A stretch of DNA of 58,937 nucleotides from Ruminococcus sp. (GTDB lineage: Bacteria > Bacillota > Clostridia > Oscillospirales > Ruminococcaceae). Each line of letters begins with the position of its first letter. Position 1 is the first letter of the stretch. The notes under the pieces were generated by a model, which was given only the letters and a program-made list of their open reading frames with translations, ran no database searches and was not told where the DNA came from. Location: the NCBI GenBank assembly GCA_017478965.1, contig JAFVCV010000009.1, positions 1-58,937 on the forward strand, written 5' to 3'. The translations under genes were made by a program, and so were the position numbers. Of the stretch, positions 44,148 to 52,470 are shown one piece after another.

Positions 44148-44290
44148 TTTTGTCATATCCTCTCTTTCGTTCTCCACCGGGGCATCGTCCCGTTTCTTTT
44201 CTGTGTCTGTATCATATCACAAAACAGAAAGAATATCGCCGATCTGTCGTAAACGGACCGGAAACTGTCGTGAAAAACATCATTGTATCC

Positions 44291-44319
44291 TTGCAATGAG
44301 CCGGGATCTGTGTTATCAT
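44291..44319 (+). promoter_or_regulatory. Promoter of the LytTR/GHKL operon
   Basis: TTGCAA (44291-44296), 17 bases, TATCAT (44314-44319) with an upstream TGT. Confidence 0.65.
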
Positions 44320-44394
44320 ATATATAGGACAGTATTCCCGGCGTCGGTGCTTATCGCCGCTATCGGGTCAAGAATAAAAAAGAGGTGCATTTAT

Positions 44395-45096
44395 ATGAGG
44401 ATAGCAGTCTGCGACGATGAGCAGAGATTTCTTACTGACTTCAAAAGGATCATGTCGAAACTTTACAAAAGCCTTGATATACTTACTGACGATTTTTCCG
44501 ATGCAGAACAGCTCCTGAAAAGCTTTCGCCGCAGACCCTACGACGTGGTCTTTCTCGATATCGAGATGCCCGGTATGGACGGGCTGACTTTAGCCGCAAA
44601 GCTGAGGGAGCTGAGCGCTGAGGTCTACATAGTGTTCCTGACAGGCCATGTGGAATATGCCATCAAGGGCTATGAGGTCAACGCCCTGCGCTATCTGACA
44701 AAGCCTGCCGACGAACAGAAGGTCAGGGAGGTCATAGACTACGTGCTCAAAAAGCAGGACAGTGAAAAGCTCCTGTGGGTAAAGACCCCCGAGGGGGAGA
44801 TCAAGATAAAACTCTCAGATGTGCTGTTTATAGAAGCTCAGAACCAGAATGTGCTTATAAACACCGCAGAGGACAGCTACAGCGTCCGTGGAAATATCAG
44901 CGACTATGAGAAGAATTTACAAAGCGAAGGCTTTTTCCGTATCCACCGCAGCTATCTGGCCAGCCTCAGGCGTGTGGTAAGGATAAACGGCAAAGAGGTC
45001 ATCATGGACGACGGCACCTCACTGCCGGTCAGCAGGTCCAGGGAGACCCGGCTCAAGGAGCTTTTGTTCAGTTATGTGAGCAAGGAGGCGTTCTGA
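44395..45096 (+). CDS. LytTR-family response regulator
   Basis: The product is 233 residues from the ATG at 44395 (GAGGTG seven bases before). The receiver domain (1-120) has phospho-Asp in VVFLDIEMPGMDG (about 57). The LytTR DNA-binding domain (about 130-230) contains VLFIEAQNQNVLINT and FFRIHRSYLASLRRVVRING. This architecture is that of AgrA/VirR regulators that control quorum sensing, cell-surface or bacteriocin genes. The kinase gene overlaps it by one base. Confidence 0.94.
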   Translation: MRIAVCDDEQRFLTDFKRIMSKLYKSLDILTDDFSDAEQLLKSFRRRPYDVVFLDIEMPGMDGLTLAAKLRELSAEVYIVFLTGHVEYAIKGYEVNALRYLTKPADEQKVREVIDYVLKKQDSEKLLWVKTPEGEIKIKLSDVLFIEAQNQNVLINTAEDSYSVRGNISDYEKNLQSEGFFRIHRSYLASLRRVVRINGKEVIMDDGTSLPVSRSRETRLKELLFSYVSKEAF

Positions 45097-46472
45097 TGGA
45101 TATGATGCTAAAAAGTATTGTGATACTTCTGTCGTCAGCCGATATTGCCATAGGCTATATCCTCGCTGTGCTGACCGTTTGCTGTTTTTGTGACAGCCAG
45201 GTAAACCTTAACAAAAAGGTGATGATACCGGGTCTGACCCTCTCTGCCGTTATCCAGATGATGTTAACATACTTCGACATCACTGTTCTGAACGCTATCG
45301 GATACCCCATTTTGGTATTATCGTTCATTATCCCCGGAATAAGAAAAGGGACAGGCATAATGTCAAATCTTAAACGTGCCGTCCTGCTCGTCTTTACCAT
45401 GCTTATGTATGCCGCTGCTGACAGCGCCGTCATAATTATGTGTACCAGAGTATTCGGGAGCCCCAAGCTTTACGATACGCTGAATACCAGGTCCCCGGCC
45501 ACACTGACCGCCTATACCCTCATTGAGATGTTTATCAACCTGTGCGCCCTGCTTTATATCTACAGCGTGTTCTACAAAAAGGATATCTTTACGACCATGC
45601 GCAAAAGCGATGTGTTCACGGTGCTTGGCTACGACGTCTATGTGTTTTTTATGTACCTGCTGTTCACAACAATGGATCACAGTGATTTGGCGATATCGAA
45701 CTATAAACGGATCGACGGCCTGTTCACCATCATCTCCTGTCTGGTGATAGTAATAACCCCCTACTTCCTTGCCCGCAACAGGCTCAGCGCCTACTATAAC
45801 GAGCTGAGCATCTACCAGCAGTCCTTCTTGGAGGCCGAGCTGAACGCCTCGAAACAGTATAAGGAGGCTCAGGAAGAAACAAGGGCATTCCGCCACGACA
45901 TACAGAACAATCTCAGCGTGGTGGCAATGCTCCTGGAGGAGGGCAGGAACGAGGAGGCGCTCCGGTACGTGAACGATATGCGCTCGGAGGTCAGCGCACT
46001 CTCCCCCAGAGTAGTCACCGGGGACGAGATGGTGGACTCCCTTGTCAGCTCAAAGCTCACCCGCATGGAGGAGGAGAAAATAAAATTCAGGCTGGACGGC
46101 ATGATCGAGGGCGGGCTTGACTGGAAACCTATGGACATCTGCACCGTTTTCGCCAACGCTATCGACAACGCCGTCGAGGCCGCCGCTCAGGTGGAACAGC
46201 CCGAAGACCGCTTCATCGACCTGAGCTTTATGAAGACCGACCACCACCGCCTTTTCAGGATAAGCAATTCCTGCACGGAGGATGCCGACTGCGAAAAGCT
46301 CATGCACAACGACTCCCACCACACCACCAAGGCGGACAAGCAGCTGCACGGCTACGGCCTGAAAAACATCAAGCGCACCGTTGAAAAATGCGGCGGCATG
46401 ATGCGCCTGAGCTGCAAGGACAAGGTCTTCGTCCTGGAAATTCTGGAGCCGAGAAAAGCCGTCGGCATATAG
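45096..46472 (+). CDS. GHKL-type sensor histidine kinase (AgrC-like)
   Basis: The product is 458 residues with six membrane segments in the first 220 residues, a coiled linker, and the phosphorylated His267 in FRHDIQNNLSVVAMLLEEGR. The GHKL ATPase domain is at about 350-458 (FANAIDNAVEAAAQ, then GYGLKNIKRTVEKCGG). This is the layout of peptide-pheromone sensors. No agrB/agrD pair was found next to it. It ends in TAG. Confidence 0.92.
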   Translation: MDMMLKSIVILLSSADIAIGYILAVLTVCCFCDSQVNLNKKVMIPGLTLSAVIQMMLTYFDITVLNAIGYPILVLSFIIPGIRKGTGIMSNLKRAVLLVFTMLMYAAADSAVIIMCTRVFGSPKLYDTLNTRSPATLTAYTLIEMFINLCALLYIYSVFYKKDIFTTMRKSDVFTVLGYDVYVFFMYLLFTTMDHSDLAISNYKRIDGLFTIISCLVIVITPYFLARNRLSAYYNELSIYQQSFLEAELNASKQYKEAQEETRAFRHDIQNNLSVVAMLLEEGRNEEALRYVNDMRSEVSALSPRVVTGDEMVDSLVSSKLTRMEEEKIKFRLDGMIEGGLDWKPMDICTVFANAIDNAVEAAAQVEQPEDRFIDLSFMKTDHHRLFRISNSCTEDADCEKLMHNDSHHTTKADKQLHGYGLKNIKRTVEKCGGMMRLSCKDKVFVLEILEPRKAVGI

Positions 46473-46499
46473 ACAAATAATTGTCATCAGGTGAAATTT

Positions 46500-46576
46500 A
46501 TATCACATTATTTAATTTTTTGATATTTATATTAAATACTTGATATAAGAAAAGTCCCCCATAGGATATAATATCA
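46500..46576 (+). promoter_or_regulatory. Control region of the GH16 gene with phased TGATAT motifs
   Basis: ATATCA (46500-46505), TGATAT (46521-46526), TGATAT (46541-46546) and ATATCA (46571-46576) recur at 21, 20 and 30 bases. A -10 box TATAAT is at 46567-46572 without a good -35. It resembles an activator-dependent promoter. Confidence 0.5.
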
Positions 46577-46632
46577 TACAGAAAACAGCAGTTCCGGCTT
46601 CAGACCGGGCTGAAAGACTGAAAAAGGGAAAT

Positions 46633-46656
46633 ATGAACGGGAGGATATCACTATGA
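46633..46656 (+). CDS. Seven-codon upstream ORF overlapping the GH16 start
   Basis: The mini ORF reads MNGRISL and ends TGA (46654-46656), overlapping the GH16 ATG (46653). AAAGGG lies four bases before its ATG. It could couple translation to GH16 or be chance. Confidence 0.3.
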   Translation: MNGRISL

Positions 46657-47441
46657 AAAAGCTCTGGATACTTTTACTGACACTTTGCACCGCTCTCACC
46701 GCCGCAGGCTGCTCAGATCCTGACACTGCCAAGGACAGCGGGACCGCCGCCGCAGACTCGCAGGCCGCCGAAAGCGCCGCTGAGCCGGAAGACGAACATC
46801 CCGGCTACACCCTCTACGGTGACTTCACCAAGGGGGAGAGCGATAAGTTCATGGCCTCCGATGGCTGGTCAAACGGAAATATGTTCAACTGCACATGGAA
46901 AAAGGACAATATAAAATTCGAGGACGGGGTCATGAAAATGACCATCGACAAGAACTATTTTGACGAATACACCGCCGGCGAGTACCGCACCAGCGACTTC
47001 TACGGCTACGGCCTTTACGAGGTCAGCATGAGGCCCATAAAGAACAACGGAGTGGTAAGCTCCTTCTTCACCTACACCGGCCCCACGGACAACAATCCCT
47101 GGGACGAGATCGACATTGAGTTTCTTGGGAAGGACACCACCATCGTCCAGTTCAACTACTTCACCAACGGCAAGGGCAACCACGAGCATATCCATGAGCT
47201 GGGCTTTGACGCATCGGAGAGATTTCACACCTACGGTTTCAGCTGGGAAAAGGACAGTATAACCTGGTATGTGGACGGCGAGGCTGTTTACACCGCCACG
47301 GAGGATATCCCTTCCACACCCGGCAAGCTGATGATGAACGTCTGGAACGGTCTTGGGGTAGACAGCTGGCTGAAAAAATTTGACGGCACCACCCCCCTTA
47401 CCGCAGAATACCAGTGGGCAAGGTTCACCGCAGAGGAATAA
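46653..47441 (+). CDS. GH16-family beta-glucanase lipoprotein (lichenase-like)
   Basis: This 262-residue secreted protein has a signal peptide with lipobox LTAAGC20 and a Ser/Ala-rich spacer. The GH16 jelly-roll begins near residue 55 ([21 protein letters not shown]). The catalytic ExDxE motif is E152-I-D154-I-E156 (EIDIEFLG), followed by YTFS-like [19 protein letters not shown]. It should cleave beta-1,3-1,4- or beta-1,3-glucans outside the cell. A cell-anchored enzyme fits a plant-glucan degrader. GGGAGG-type RBS (CGGGAGG) precedes the ATG. Confidence 0.95.
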   Translation: MKKLWILLLTLCTALTAAGCSDPDTAKDSGTAAADSQAAESAAEPEDEHPGYTLYGDFTKGESDKFMASDGWSNGNMFNCTWKKDNIKFEDGVMKMTIDKNYFDEYTAGEYRTSDFYGYGLYEVSMRPIKNNGVVSSFFTYTGPTDNNPWDEIDIEFLGKDTTIVQFNYFTNGKGNHEHIHELGFDASERFHTYGFSWEKDSITWYVDGEAVYTATEDIPSTPGKLMMNVWNGLGVDSWLKKFDGTTPLTAEYQWARFTAEE

Positions 47442-47456
47442 ACGGACAGAAACATA

Positions 47457-47509
47457 AAAGCGCACCGTAACAGGTCCCTTTTCAAAGGACTTCCGTTACG
47501 GTGCGTTTT
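47457..47509. terminator. Bidirectional terminator after GH16
   Basis: CGCACCGTAAC (47461-47471) pairs perfectly with GTTACGGTGCG (47494-47504), followed by five T. A TGATAAGT-type stop region of azlD lies just downstream on the other strand. Confidence 0.92.
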
Positions 47510-47520
47510 TCCTGTCCGGT

Positions 47521-47829
47521 CTAAATATGGGTCATGATAAGTCCCACAATAAATGCCGCCGCAGATGCCGCAAGGGCCACAACGATAAGGGGCATTTCCA
47601 AAAATGCCAGGACCAGTGCCGCCCCGGTCCCCACTATGGCTGTGACGCTGCTGCCGGTGCTGTAAAAAATGGCCGGTATGGTCATGGCGCTCAGCACCGC
47701 ATAGGGTATGTAGTGCAGAAAGCTGCGTATGTACCGGGACTTTATCTTCTTCCTGAAAAAGGTGAAAGGCAGCATACGGATAAGATAAGTCACTCCCGCC
47801 ATGGCTGCGATATAAAGCGCTAAAGTCAT
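47521..47829 (-). CDS. azlD: AzlD-family branched-chain amino acid export subunit
   Basis: This 102-residue membrane protein has three to four hydrophobic segments and begins MTLALYIAAMAGVTYLIRML, typical of AzlD. It works with AzlC as an amino-acid exporter. It overlaps the azlC stop by 4 bases (ATGA). Confidence 0.9.
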   Translation of the reverse strand: MTLALYIAAMAGVTYLIRMLPFTFFRKKIKSRYIRSFLHYIPYAVLSAMTIPAIFYSTGSSVTAIVGTGAALVLAFLEMPLIVVALAASAAAFIVGLIMTHI

Positions 47830-48548
47830 TCTCCGCCCTCCTCACTGTCACTTACCGGAAAAAGGGCCGCACCGGCCGCAGAGGCCGCCGCCGCACATAT
47901 CATTATGGCAAAACCCTCCGAGATGAAGGTCAGGATATACCTCAGGATCACACTCAGCACCGCCGCCGTAATGACCACGAAAAGCACGCTTTTCTCCTTT
48001 TTCGAGGGCGGTACTATTATTGCAAGGAACATTCCGTAAAGCACTATCCCCATGGGCGCACTGACCGCCGCCGGCAGCAGCTGGCCCGCCGCCGCCCCCA
48101 TAACGGTCCCCGACACCCAGCCTAGGGTAGATATGAGTATCACCCCGTACATAAAAGCCGGCGTGAGCTTTTCCCTGCGGGCCGAACAGACAGCGAATAT
48201 CTCATCTGTTATCCCGTAAGAGGCCGCAAGCCTGTGCGCAGCAGTAAAGCTTTTGTCAAGCTTTTGCGAAAGGGACAGCCCCATCAGGGAATAGCGAAGA
48301 TTTATCATGAGCTGCACCAGTATCATCTCTATCAGGGTCCCCCCTGCGGCGATGATGTCCACACCCGCCGCCTGCCCTGCCGAGGTCAGGTTCGTCAAAG
48401 AGATAACGGATGCCGTCAGGGGCGAGAGCCCCGCCCCCACCGCCTTTATGCCAAAGCCGAAGGACACCGACAGATACCCAAGCCCTATGGGCACCCCCGA
48501 AGCAAGTCCTCCCATGAATTCCTTTTTGCGATCCAAGATCCTGCGCAC
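47826..48548 (-). CDS. azlC: AzlC-family branched-chain amino acid permease
   Basis: The product is 240 residues if started at GTG (48548). A TTG at 48536 and an ATG at 48515 (AAGGA just before) are also possible. The family core is PIGLGYLSVSFGFGIKAVGAG near the N-terminus and about six hydrophobic segments. With AzlD it forms an export system for branched-chain amino acids. No Lrp-type azlB regulator adjoins it. Confidence 0.9.
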   Translation of the reverse strand: MRRILDRKKEFMGGLASGVPIGLGYLSVSFGFGIKAVGAGLSPLTASVISLTNLTSAGQAAGVDIIAAGGTLIEMILVQLMINLRYSLMGLSLSQKLDKSFTAAHRLAASYGITDEIFAVCSARREKLTPAFMYGVILISTLGWVSGTVMGAAAGQLLPAAVSAPMGIVLYGMFLAIIVPPSKKEKSVLFVVITAAVLSVILRYILTFISEGFAIMICAAAASAAGAALFPVSDSEEGGE

Positions 48549-48601
48549 CTCCGTCAGCTATTATTCATATGAGTTAACTATGTTTTGCTGTAAAACCATA
48601 T

Positions 48602-48632
48602 CGGGCGGCCCTTTTGCGGCCGCCCGAATATT
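48602..48632 (-). terminator. Weak terminator-like hairpin after the CobW fusion gene
   Basis: CGGGCGGCC (48602-48610) pairs with GGCCGCCCG (48618-48626). On the minus strand the following tract is ATATGGTTTT, so the terminator is weak. Confidence 0.5.
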
Positions 48633-49592
48633 TTAATAGAAAGTCGCCACCGGTTTTTCCGGCGGTGTGGTCATCTCCAGCTCGGTGACGTTCAGCACCG
48701 GCCCCTTGCCCTTGTAGAGCTTGTGCCATTTGTACTTTATGTCTACCGTCACGTTCACCCACTTAGGCCCGGTGGCAAGTCCCAGCTCCATATCGCACAG
48801 AGCCACCAGCCAGCAGAACTGTATATCCTCCACACAGCAGGTCATTATCTGCCGTCCAAGGCCTATGACCCCCTTGGGGAACTTCGGGTTGCCCGCAGCC
48901 ATTACCCTGAACTTCACTTTCTTGCCGTCATACTTAGCCGGCTCCTCATTGATATCCCTGTACCAGAGAGCATAGTCCCTGTCCTCCACCACGATGGTGT
49001 CGGCACTTATATCAAAGGGCAGAGGGTCCTCGATGTCGTCATATTCAGCTTTTCCGTCGGTGTATTCATAGGCGATGTCAGTCCGGCGGCTTATGCCACG
49101 GACTATCTTGTGGAACTCCATCTTATCCTGCTTGTTCCTGTCAAAGCGGTTGAAGACCACCAGCTCGCAGTTGTTGAGCTTGTCCACCACAAGGCTTCGC
49201 ATATTGTTGTTGTAGTTGATAAATGTGGAGGCGTCTGCAAAGAACATTATCTGGTAAACGCCCCAGTCGTCAGGCAGCGCCGCAAAAAGCTCCGGCACCG
49301 TCCACATACCGTTGTACTCTATCATGACCCTGTCCGCTCCGCTCTCGTCAAAAAGCCTCTGCAAATTCTCCGGGGTCATCTCCTCCTTGTCCTCAAGGAC
49401 CTTCATCACAACGTGATACTTGTCAAAAGTGCTCTCGTCGTATTCCTCAACGCCCTCTTCACAGACCAAAAGCAGGGTCTTGTCGCCGTTGTTGAAACGC
49501 TTGTCCCCTAAGGTCTGCTGTATGAAGGTGGTCTTACCCCCCTCCAGAAAGCCTAAGAACAGATAGACAGGAGTTATATTATCTTCATTCAT
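48633..49592 (-). CDS. CobW/COG0523-type GTPase fused to a TIGR03943/YcgQ-like domain
   Basis: This 319-residue protein has Walker A GFLEGGKTTF (about 13-22) and a CobW-like G domain to about residue 190 (RVMIEYNGMWTVPELF; ELVVFNRFDR). It lacks the CxCC metal motif of classical members (the region reads LLLVCEEGVEEY). The last 120 residues (AKYDGKKVKFRVMAAGNPKF, then RQIMTCCVEDIQFCWLVALC) follow the pattern of the TIGR03943 (YcgQ) C-terminal domain, with a CC pair. YcgQ/YcgR and CobW genes often occur together in zinc-responsive operons, so a fusion would make sense. It lies 37 bases after a second CobW gene. Confidence 0.75.
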   Translation of the reverse strand: MNEDNITPVYLFLGFLEGGKTTFIQQTLGDKRFNNGDKTLLLVCEEGVEEYDESTFDKYHVVMKVLEDKEEMTPENLQRLFDESGADRVMIEYNGMWTVPELFAALPDDWGVYQIMFFADASTFINYNNNMRSLVVDKLNNCELVVFNRFDRNKQDKMEFHKIVRGISRRTDIAYEYTDGKAEYDDIEDPLPFDISADTIVVEDRDYALWYRDINEEPAKYDGKKVKFRVMAAGNPKFPKGVIGLGRQIMTCCVEDIQFCWLVALCDMELGLATGPKWVNVTVDIKYKWHKLYKGKGPVLNVTELEMTTPPEKPVATFY

Positions 49593-49629
49593 TTTATCGT
49601 CCTCCCAGAATTCGGGCTTTTATCAGAAC

Positions 49630-50847
49630 TCAGACGCCGAAGAGCTTTTCAACAGCCTCTTCCTTCAGCTCGGCGCCGATAACGCAGAGCCTGCCGATGG
49701 TGCTTGCGGAGCCTGTGCGCACATCAGGCACGCCGGGAACATAGTCAAAGTGTATCCAGCTGCCGTCGGCGCCCTCTACGATGCCCTTAGCCCTGAGAAC
49801 GCTGCCGAACTCAGCCTCGTTGTCAAGAGCCTGGAGAGCCTTCGTGATCTCCTCAGCGGTGAACTTCTTGGTAGTCTCCCTGCCCCAGCTGGTGAATATC
49901 TCGTCAGCATGATGATGGTCATGGCCGTGATGATGATGGTGATGCTCATGTTCGTCCTCATCATCGTCGTCATGGCCGTGATGGTGGTGATGATGCTCAT
50001 GTTCGTCCTCATCATCGTCGTCATGGTCGTGATGATGGTGGTGATGCTCATGCTCGTCCTCATCATCGTCGTCATGGTCGTGATGGTGGTGGTGATGCTC
50101 ATGCTCGTCCTCATCATCGTCGTCATGGTCGTGATGATGGTGATGATGCTCATGCTCGTCCTCATCATCGTCGTCATGGTCGTGATGGTGGTGATGATGG
50201 TGGTCGTGCTTGGCTGCCTCCTCCAGAAGAGCCTGGAGCTCATCGTCGATGGTGTTCTTCTGGGTCATAGCGTCAGTGAGCTGCTCGCCGGTGAGAAGCT
50301 CCCACTCGGTGGTAACTACAGGCGCAGCCGGGTTCAGTTCCCTGATAAGAGCAACGGCCTCGTCCAGCTTTTCCTGGCTCAGTCCGGCAGTGTGGCTGAG
50401 GATAACGCAGCTGGCGTAGGTTATCTGGTTGTTGAAGAACTCTCCGAAGTTCTTGTGATACATTTTGCACTTCTTAGCGTCAACAACGGTCGTGAACCCG
50501 TCCAGCTCCACATCTTCCATCTCTAAATTCTGAACGGCCCTTATAACGTCGCTGAGCTTTCCCACACCGGAGGGTTCAATGAGTATCCTGTCCGGCTTAT
50601 ACTGCTCCAGGACCTGTTTCAGAGCGGCCCCGAAATCACCCACCAGACTACAGCATATGCAGCCGGAATTCATCTCGGTTATCTCCACCCCGGCGTCCTG
50701 CAAAAAGCCGCCGTCTATGCCTATCTGACCGAACTCGTTCTCGATGAGCACCAGCTTTTCGCCCTGATAGCCCTCAGCTATGAGCTTTTTTATCAGCGTG
50801 GTCTTACCGGCACCCAGAAACCCTGAAAATATTGTAATTTTTGTCAT
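49630..50847 (-). CDS. CobW/ZNG1-family metallochaperone GTPase with His/Asp/Glu-rich tandem repeat
   Basis: The product is 405 residues from the ATG at 50847; an upstream GTG is possible. Walker A is GFLGAGKTT (about 8-16), and the metal-coordinating CxCC is in NSGCICCSLVGDFG (about 61-75). Residues 223-307 are five exact-length 17-residue units (HDDDDEDEHEHHHHHH type), an acidic/histidine metal sponge. The C-terminal CobW_C domain follows (about 315-405). Such GTPases deliver zinc or other metals to target proteins. No cobalamin or nitrile hydratase genes are nearby. Confidence 0.92.
   Translation of the reverse strand: MTKITIFSGFLGAGKTTLIKKLIAEGYQGEKLVLIENEFGQIGIDGGFLQDAGVEITEMNSGCICCSLVGDFGAALKQVLEQYKPDRILIEPSGVGKLSDVIRAVQNLEMEDVELDGFTTVVDAKKCKMYHKNFGEFFNNQITYASCVILSHTAGLSQEKLDEAVALIRELNPAAPVVTTEWELLTGEQLTDAMTQKNTIDDELQALLEEAAKHDHHHHHHHDHDDDDEDEHEHHHHHHDHDDDDEDEHEHHHHHHDHDDDDEDEHEHHHHHHDHDDDDEDEHEHHHHHHGHDDDDEDEHEHHHHHHGHDHHHADEIFTSWGRETTKKFTAEEITKALQALDNEAEFGSVLRAKGIVEGADGSWIHFDYVPGVPDVRTGSASTIGRLCVIGAELKEEAVEKLFGV
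49927..50181 (-). repeat. Five 51-bp tandem repeats inside the CobW gene
   Basis: The marker TCGTCCTCATCATCG recurs at 49952, 50003, 50054, 50105 and 50156, exactly 51 bases apart. Units differ by silent and a few first-base changes (Asp to Gly in the last), so it is coding and not CRISPR-like. Repeat number may vary between strains. Confidence 0.95.
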
Positions 50848-50913
50848 TCTAAACACTTCTTTCCATTTGCATATATCCCGGCAGGCAAAAGCCTACCGCA
50901 GTCGTACACAATT

Positions 50914-50942
50914 ATTATACCATATATTTTAAATAAAATCAA
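50914..50942 (-). promoter_or_regulatory. Promoter of the CobW operon
   Basis: On the minus strand TTGATT (50937-50942), 17 bases, TATAAT (50914-50919). No clear Zur box was seen, although the surroundings are AT-rich. A small hairpin lies in the leader (GGTAGGC/GCCTGCC). Confidence 0.8.
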
Positions 50943-51086
50943 GCCCCGAAAGCGCCATTGTCCCGCATGAGGGGAAAAAGCACAAAAAGCGCTCCCCACC
51001 CCTTGCGTTATTGTCCAAAAAACTGCGCCGGGCCGATTTTATGTTGTGTGAAACGCTAAAAATCGGGCATAATTTTCTGTGTGTTC

Positions 51087-51115
51087 TTTACAATCCCACG
51101 GCAGTGTGGTATAAT
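51087..51115 (+). promoter_or_regulatory. Promoter of the surface polymer operon
   Basis: TTTACA (51087-51092), 17 bases, TATAAT (51110-51115). A second, weaker pair (TTGTGT at 51044 and CATAAT at 51068) lies upstream. Nothing else is seen in the 312-base gap. Confidence 0.8.
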
Positions 51116-51159
51116 TCACTGTGTATGGTAAAATTCTAGTTATGAGAGGATATGTTTTG

Positions 51160-52443
51160 ATGAGCGAGATAAAAATAACCGGCAAATTAGGCCAGATAGA
51201 AAGACGTGCCGCAGAGAAGGCATTTTTCAAATTCTTCTTCATGAGGATAAGACAGAAAGCCGACCTTTTCATCGCCTTCTGCACCAGACAGCTTATCTCA
51301 CTGAAGACCGCCGGCAAGGTGGAAAAGAACAAGGTGATCTTCATGCACTATAACGACTGCTATCAGTGCAACCCGGCCTATATCTGTGACGAGATACTGA
51401 GGCAGGGCCTTGATTACGACATCGTCTATGTGGCAGGCAAAAAGCAGATGGCCGAGTTCCCCCTGCCCTTCCCTGAGGGGGTAAGGGTGGTGAGAAGAAA
51501 TTCCCTGGAGAATTTCTACGAGGCCGCCACTGCAAAAGTCTGGGTGGATAATGCCGTGTGCTTTCCCTGGGCATATGTACCCAAGAAGAAGGACCAGATA
51601 TATATAAACACCTGGCACGGCTCCATGGGCCTGAAAAAGATAGACCCCTCCTCCATAAGCGACCCCAAATGGAGAAGGGCCGCAAATATCGCAGGGAACA
51701 TAACAAATTTCATGATATCGAATTCCTCCTTCGAGACTGAGGTCTACCGCACCACCTACTGGCCGGACCCTAAGGTGAAGGTCCTGGAATTCGGCCACCC
51801 AAGGAACGATATCCTTTTCTGCGATGAGGAAAAGAAAGCCGGGATAAGGCAGAAGGTCATGGACTTTTTCGACATCGGGGAGGACTGCGGTCTGATACTC
51901 TACGCCCCCACTTTCAGGGACGCCAGAAATCTCGATGTTTACGATATCGACTACAGGCGCATTCTTTCCGCCGCTGAAAAGCGCTTCGGCGGAAAATGGA
52001 AGATAATCAACCGCTATCATCATAAGGTAGCCGGCAAGCTGGCCAGCGTCACGGCCGTGCGCAACGACCCGGATATCCTGCCGGGCAACCTCTATCCTGA
52101 TATCCAGGAGCTGATGGTCGCCGCAGACCTGGGCATAACCGACTATTCCAGCTGGATCTGCGATTACGTGCTCACCGGCAAACCGGGCTTTATCTACGCC
52201 AACGACCTCAAAGCCTACGACGGTGAAAGGGGCTTTTACTATCCCCTTGACAGCACTCCCTTCCCCATCGCCGAGAACAATGACGAGATGGAGAAGAATA
52301 TCCTGAACTTTGATGAGGAGAAGTACAGCGCCGGGGTGAAAGACTTCCTGAAAGCCCGTGGCTCAAAGGAAGACGGCAAAGCCGCTAAGAGGGTCGTGGC
52401 CCTCATCAAGCGCTTTATGACCGAAACCAAGGACCTGAAATAA
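51160..52443 (+). CDS. CDP-glycerol glycerophosphotransferase family protein (TagF-like)
   Basis: The product is 427 residues from the ATG at 51160 (AGAGG ten bases before). The family motif is NTWHGSMGLKKID (about 161-173), with other landmarks YAPTFRDARN and DLGITDYSSWICDY. Such enzymes add glycerol- or ribitol-phosphate units from CDP-activated donors during teichoic-acid-like polymer synthesis at the inner membrane face. It is followed by an IspD/TarI-type gene that could make the donor. Confidence 0.9.
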   Translation: MSEIKITGKLGQIERRAAEKAFFKFFFMRIRQKADLFIAFCTRQLISLKTAGKVEKNKVIFMHYNDCYQCNPAYICDEILRQGLDYDIVYVAGKKQMAEFPLPFPEGVRVVRRNSLENFYEAATAKVWVDNAVCFPWAYVPKKKDQIYINTWHGSMGLKKIDPSSISDPKWRRAANIAGNITNFMISNSSFETEVYRTTYWPDPKVKVLEFGHPRNDILFCDEEKKAGIRQKVMDFFDIGEDCGLILYAPTFRDARNLDVYDIDYRRILSAAEKRFGGKWKIINRYHHKVAGKLASVTAVRNDPDILPGNLYPDIQELMVAADLGITDYSSWICDYVLTGKPGFIYANDLKAYDGERGFYYPLDSTPFPIAENNDEMEKNILNFDEEKYSAGVKDFLKARGSKEDGKAAKRVVALIKRFMTETKDLK

Positions 52444-52470
52444 ACGACTGTGATGCCGGGAGGAAATGAA

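Noticed and set aside
43837-44394. Open frame extending the LytTR regulator 186 codons upstream
   Set aside because: It overlaps the divergent CPBP gene and lies outside the regulator promoter; the ATG at 44395 has the ribosome site and gives the normal length.
49927-50181. Regular 51-bp repeat considered as a CRISPR array
   Set aside because: There are no spacers between units, the period stays in frame with the CobW gene, and no cas genes are present.
49750-50526. Long plus-strand open frame of repeated Met/Val residues
   Set aside because: It is the antisense of the CobW His/Asp repeat; its composition is a by-product of the repeat codons and it has no ribosome site.
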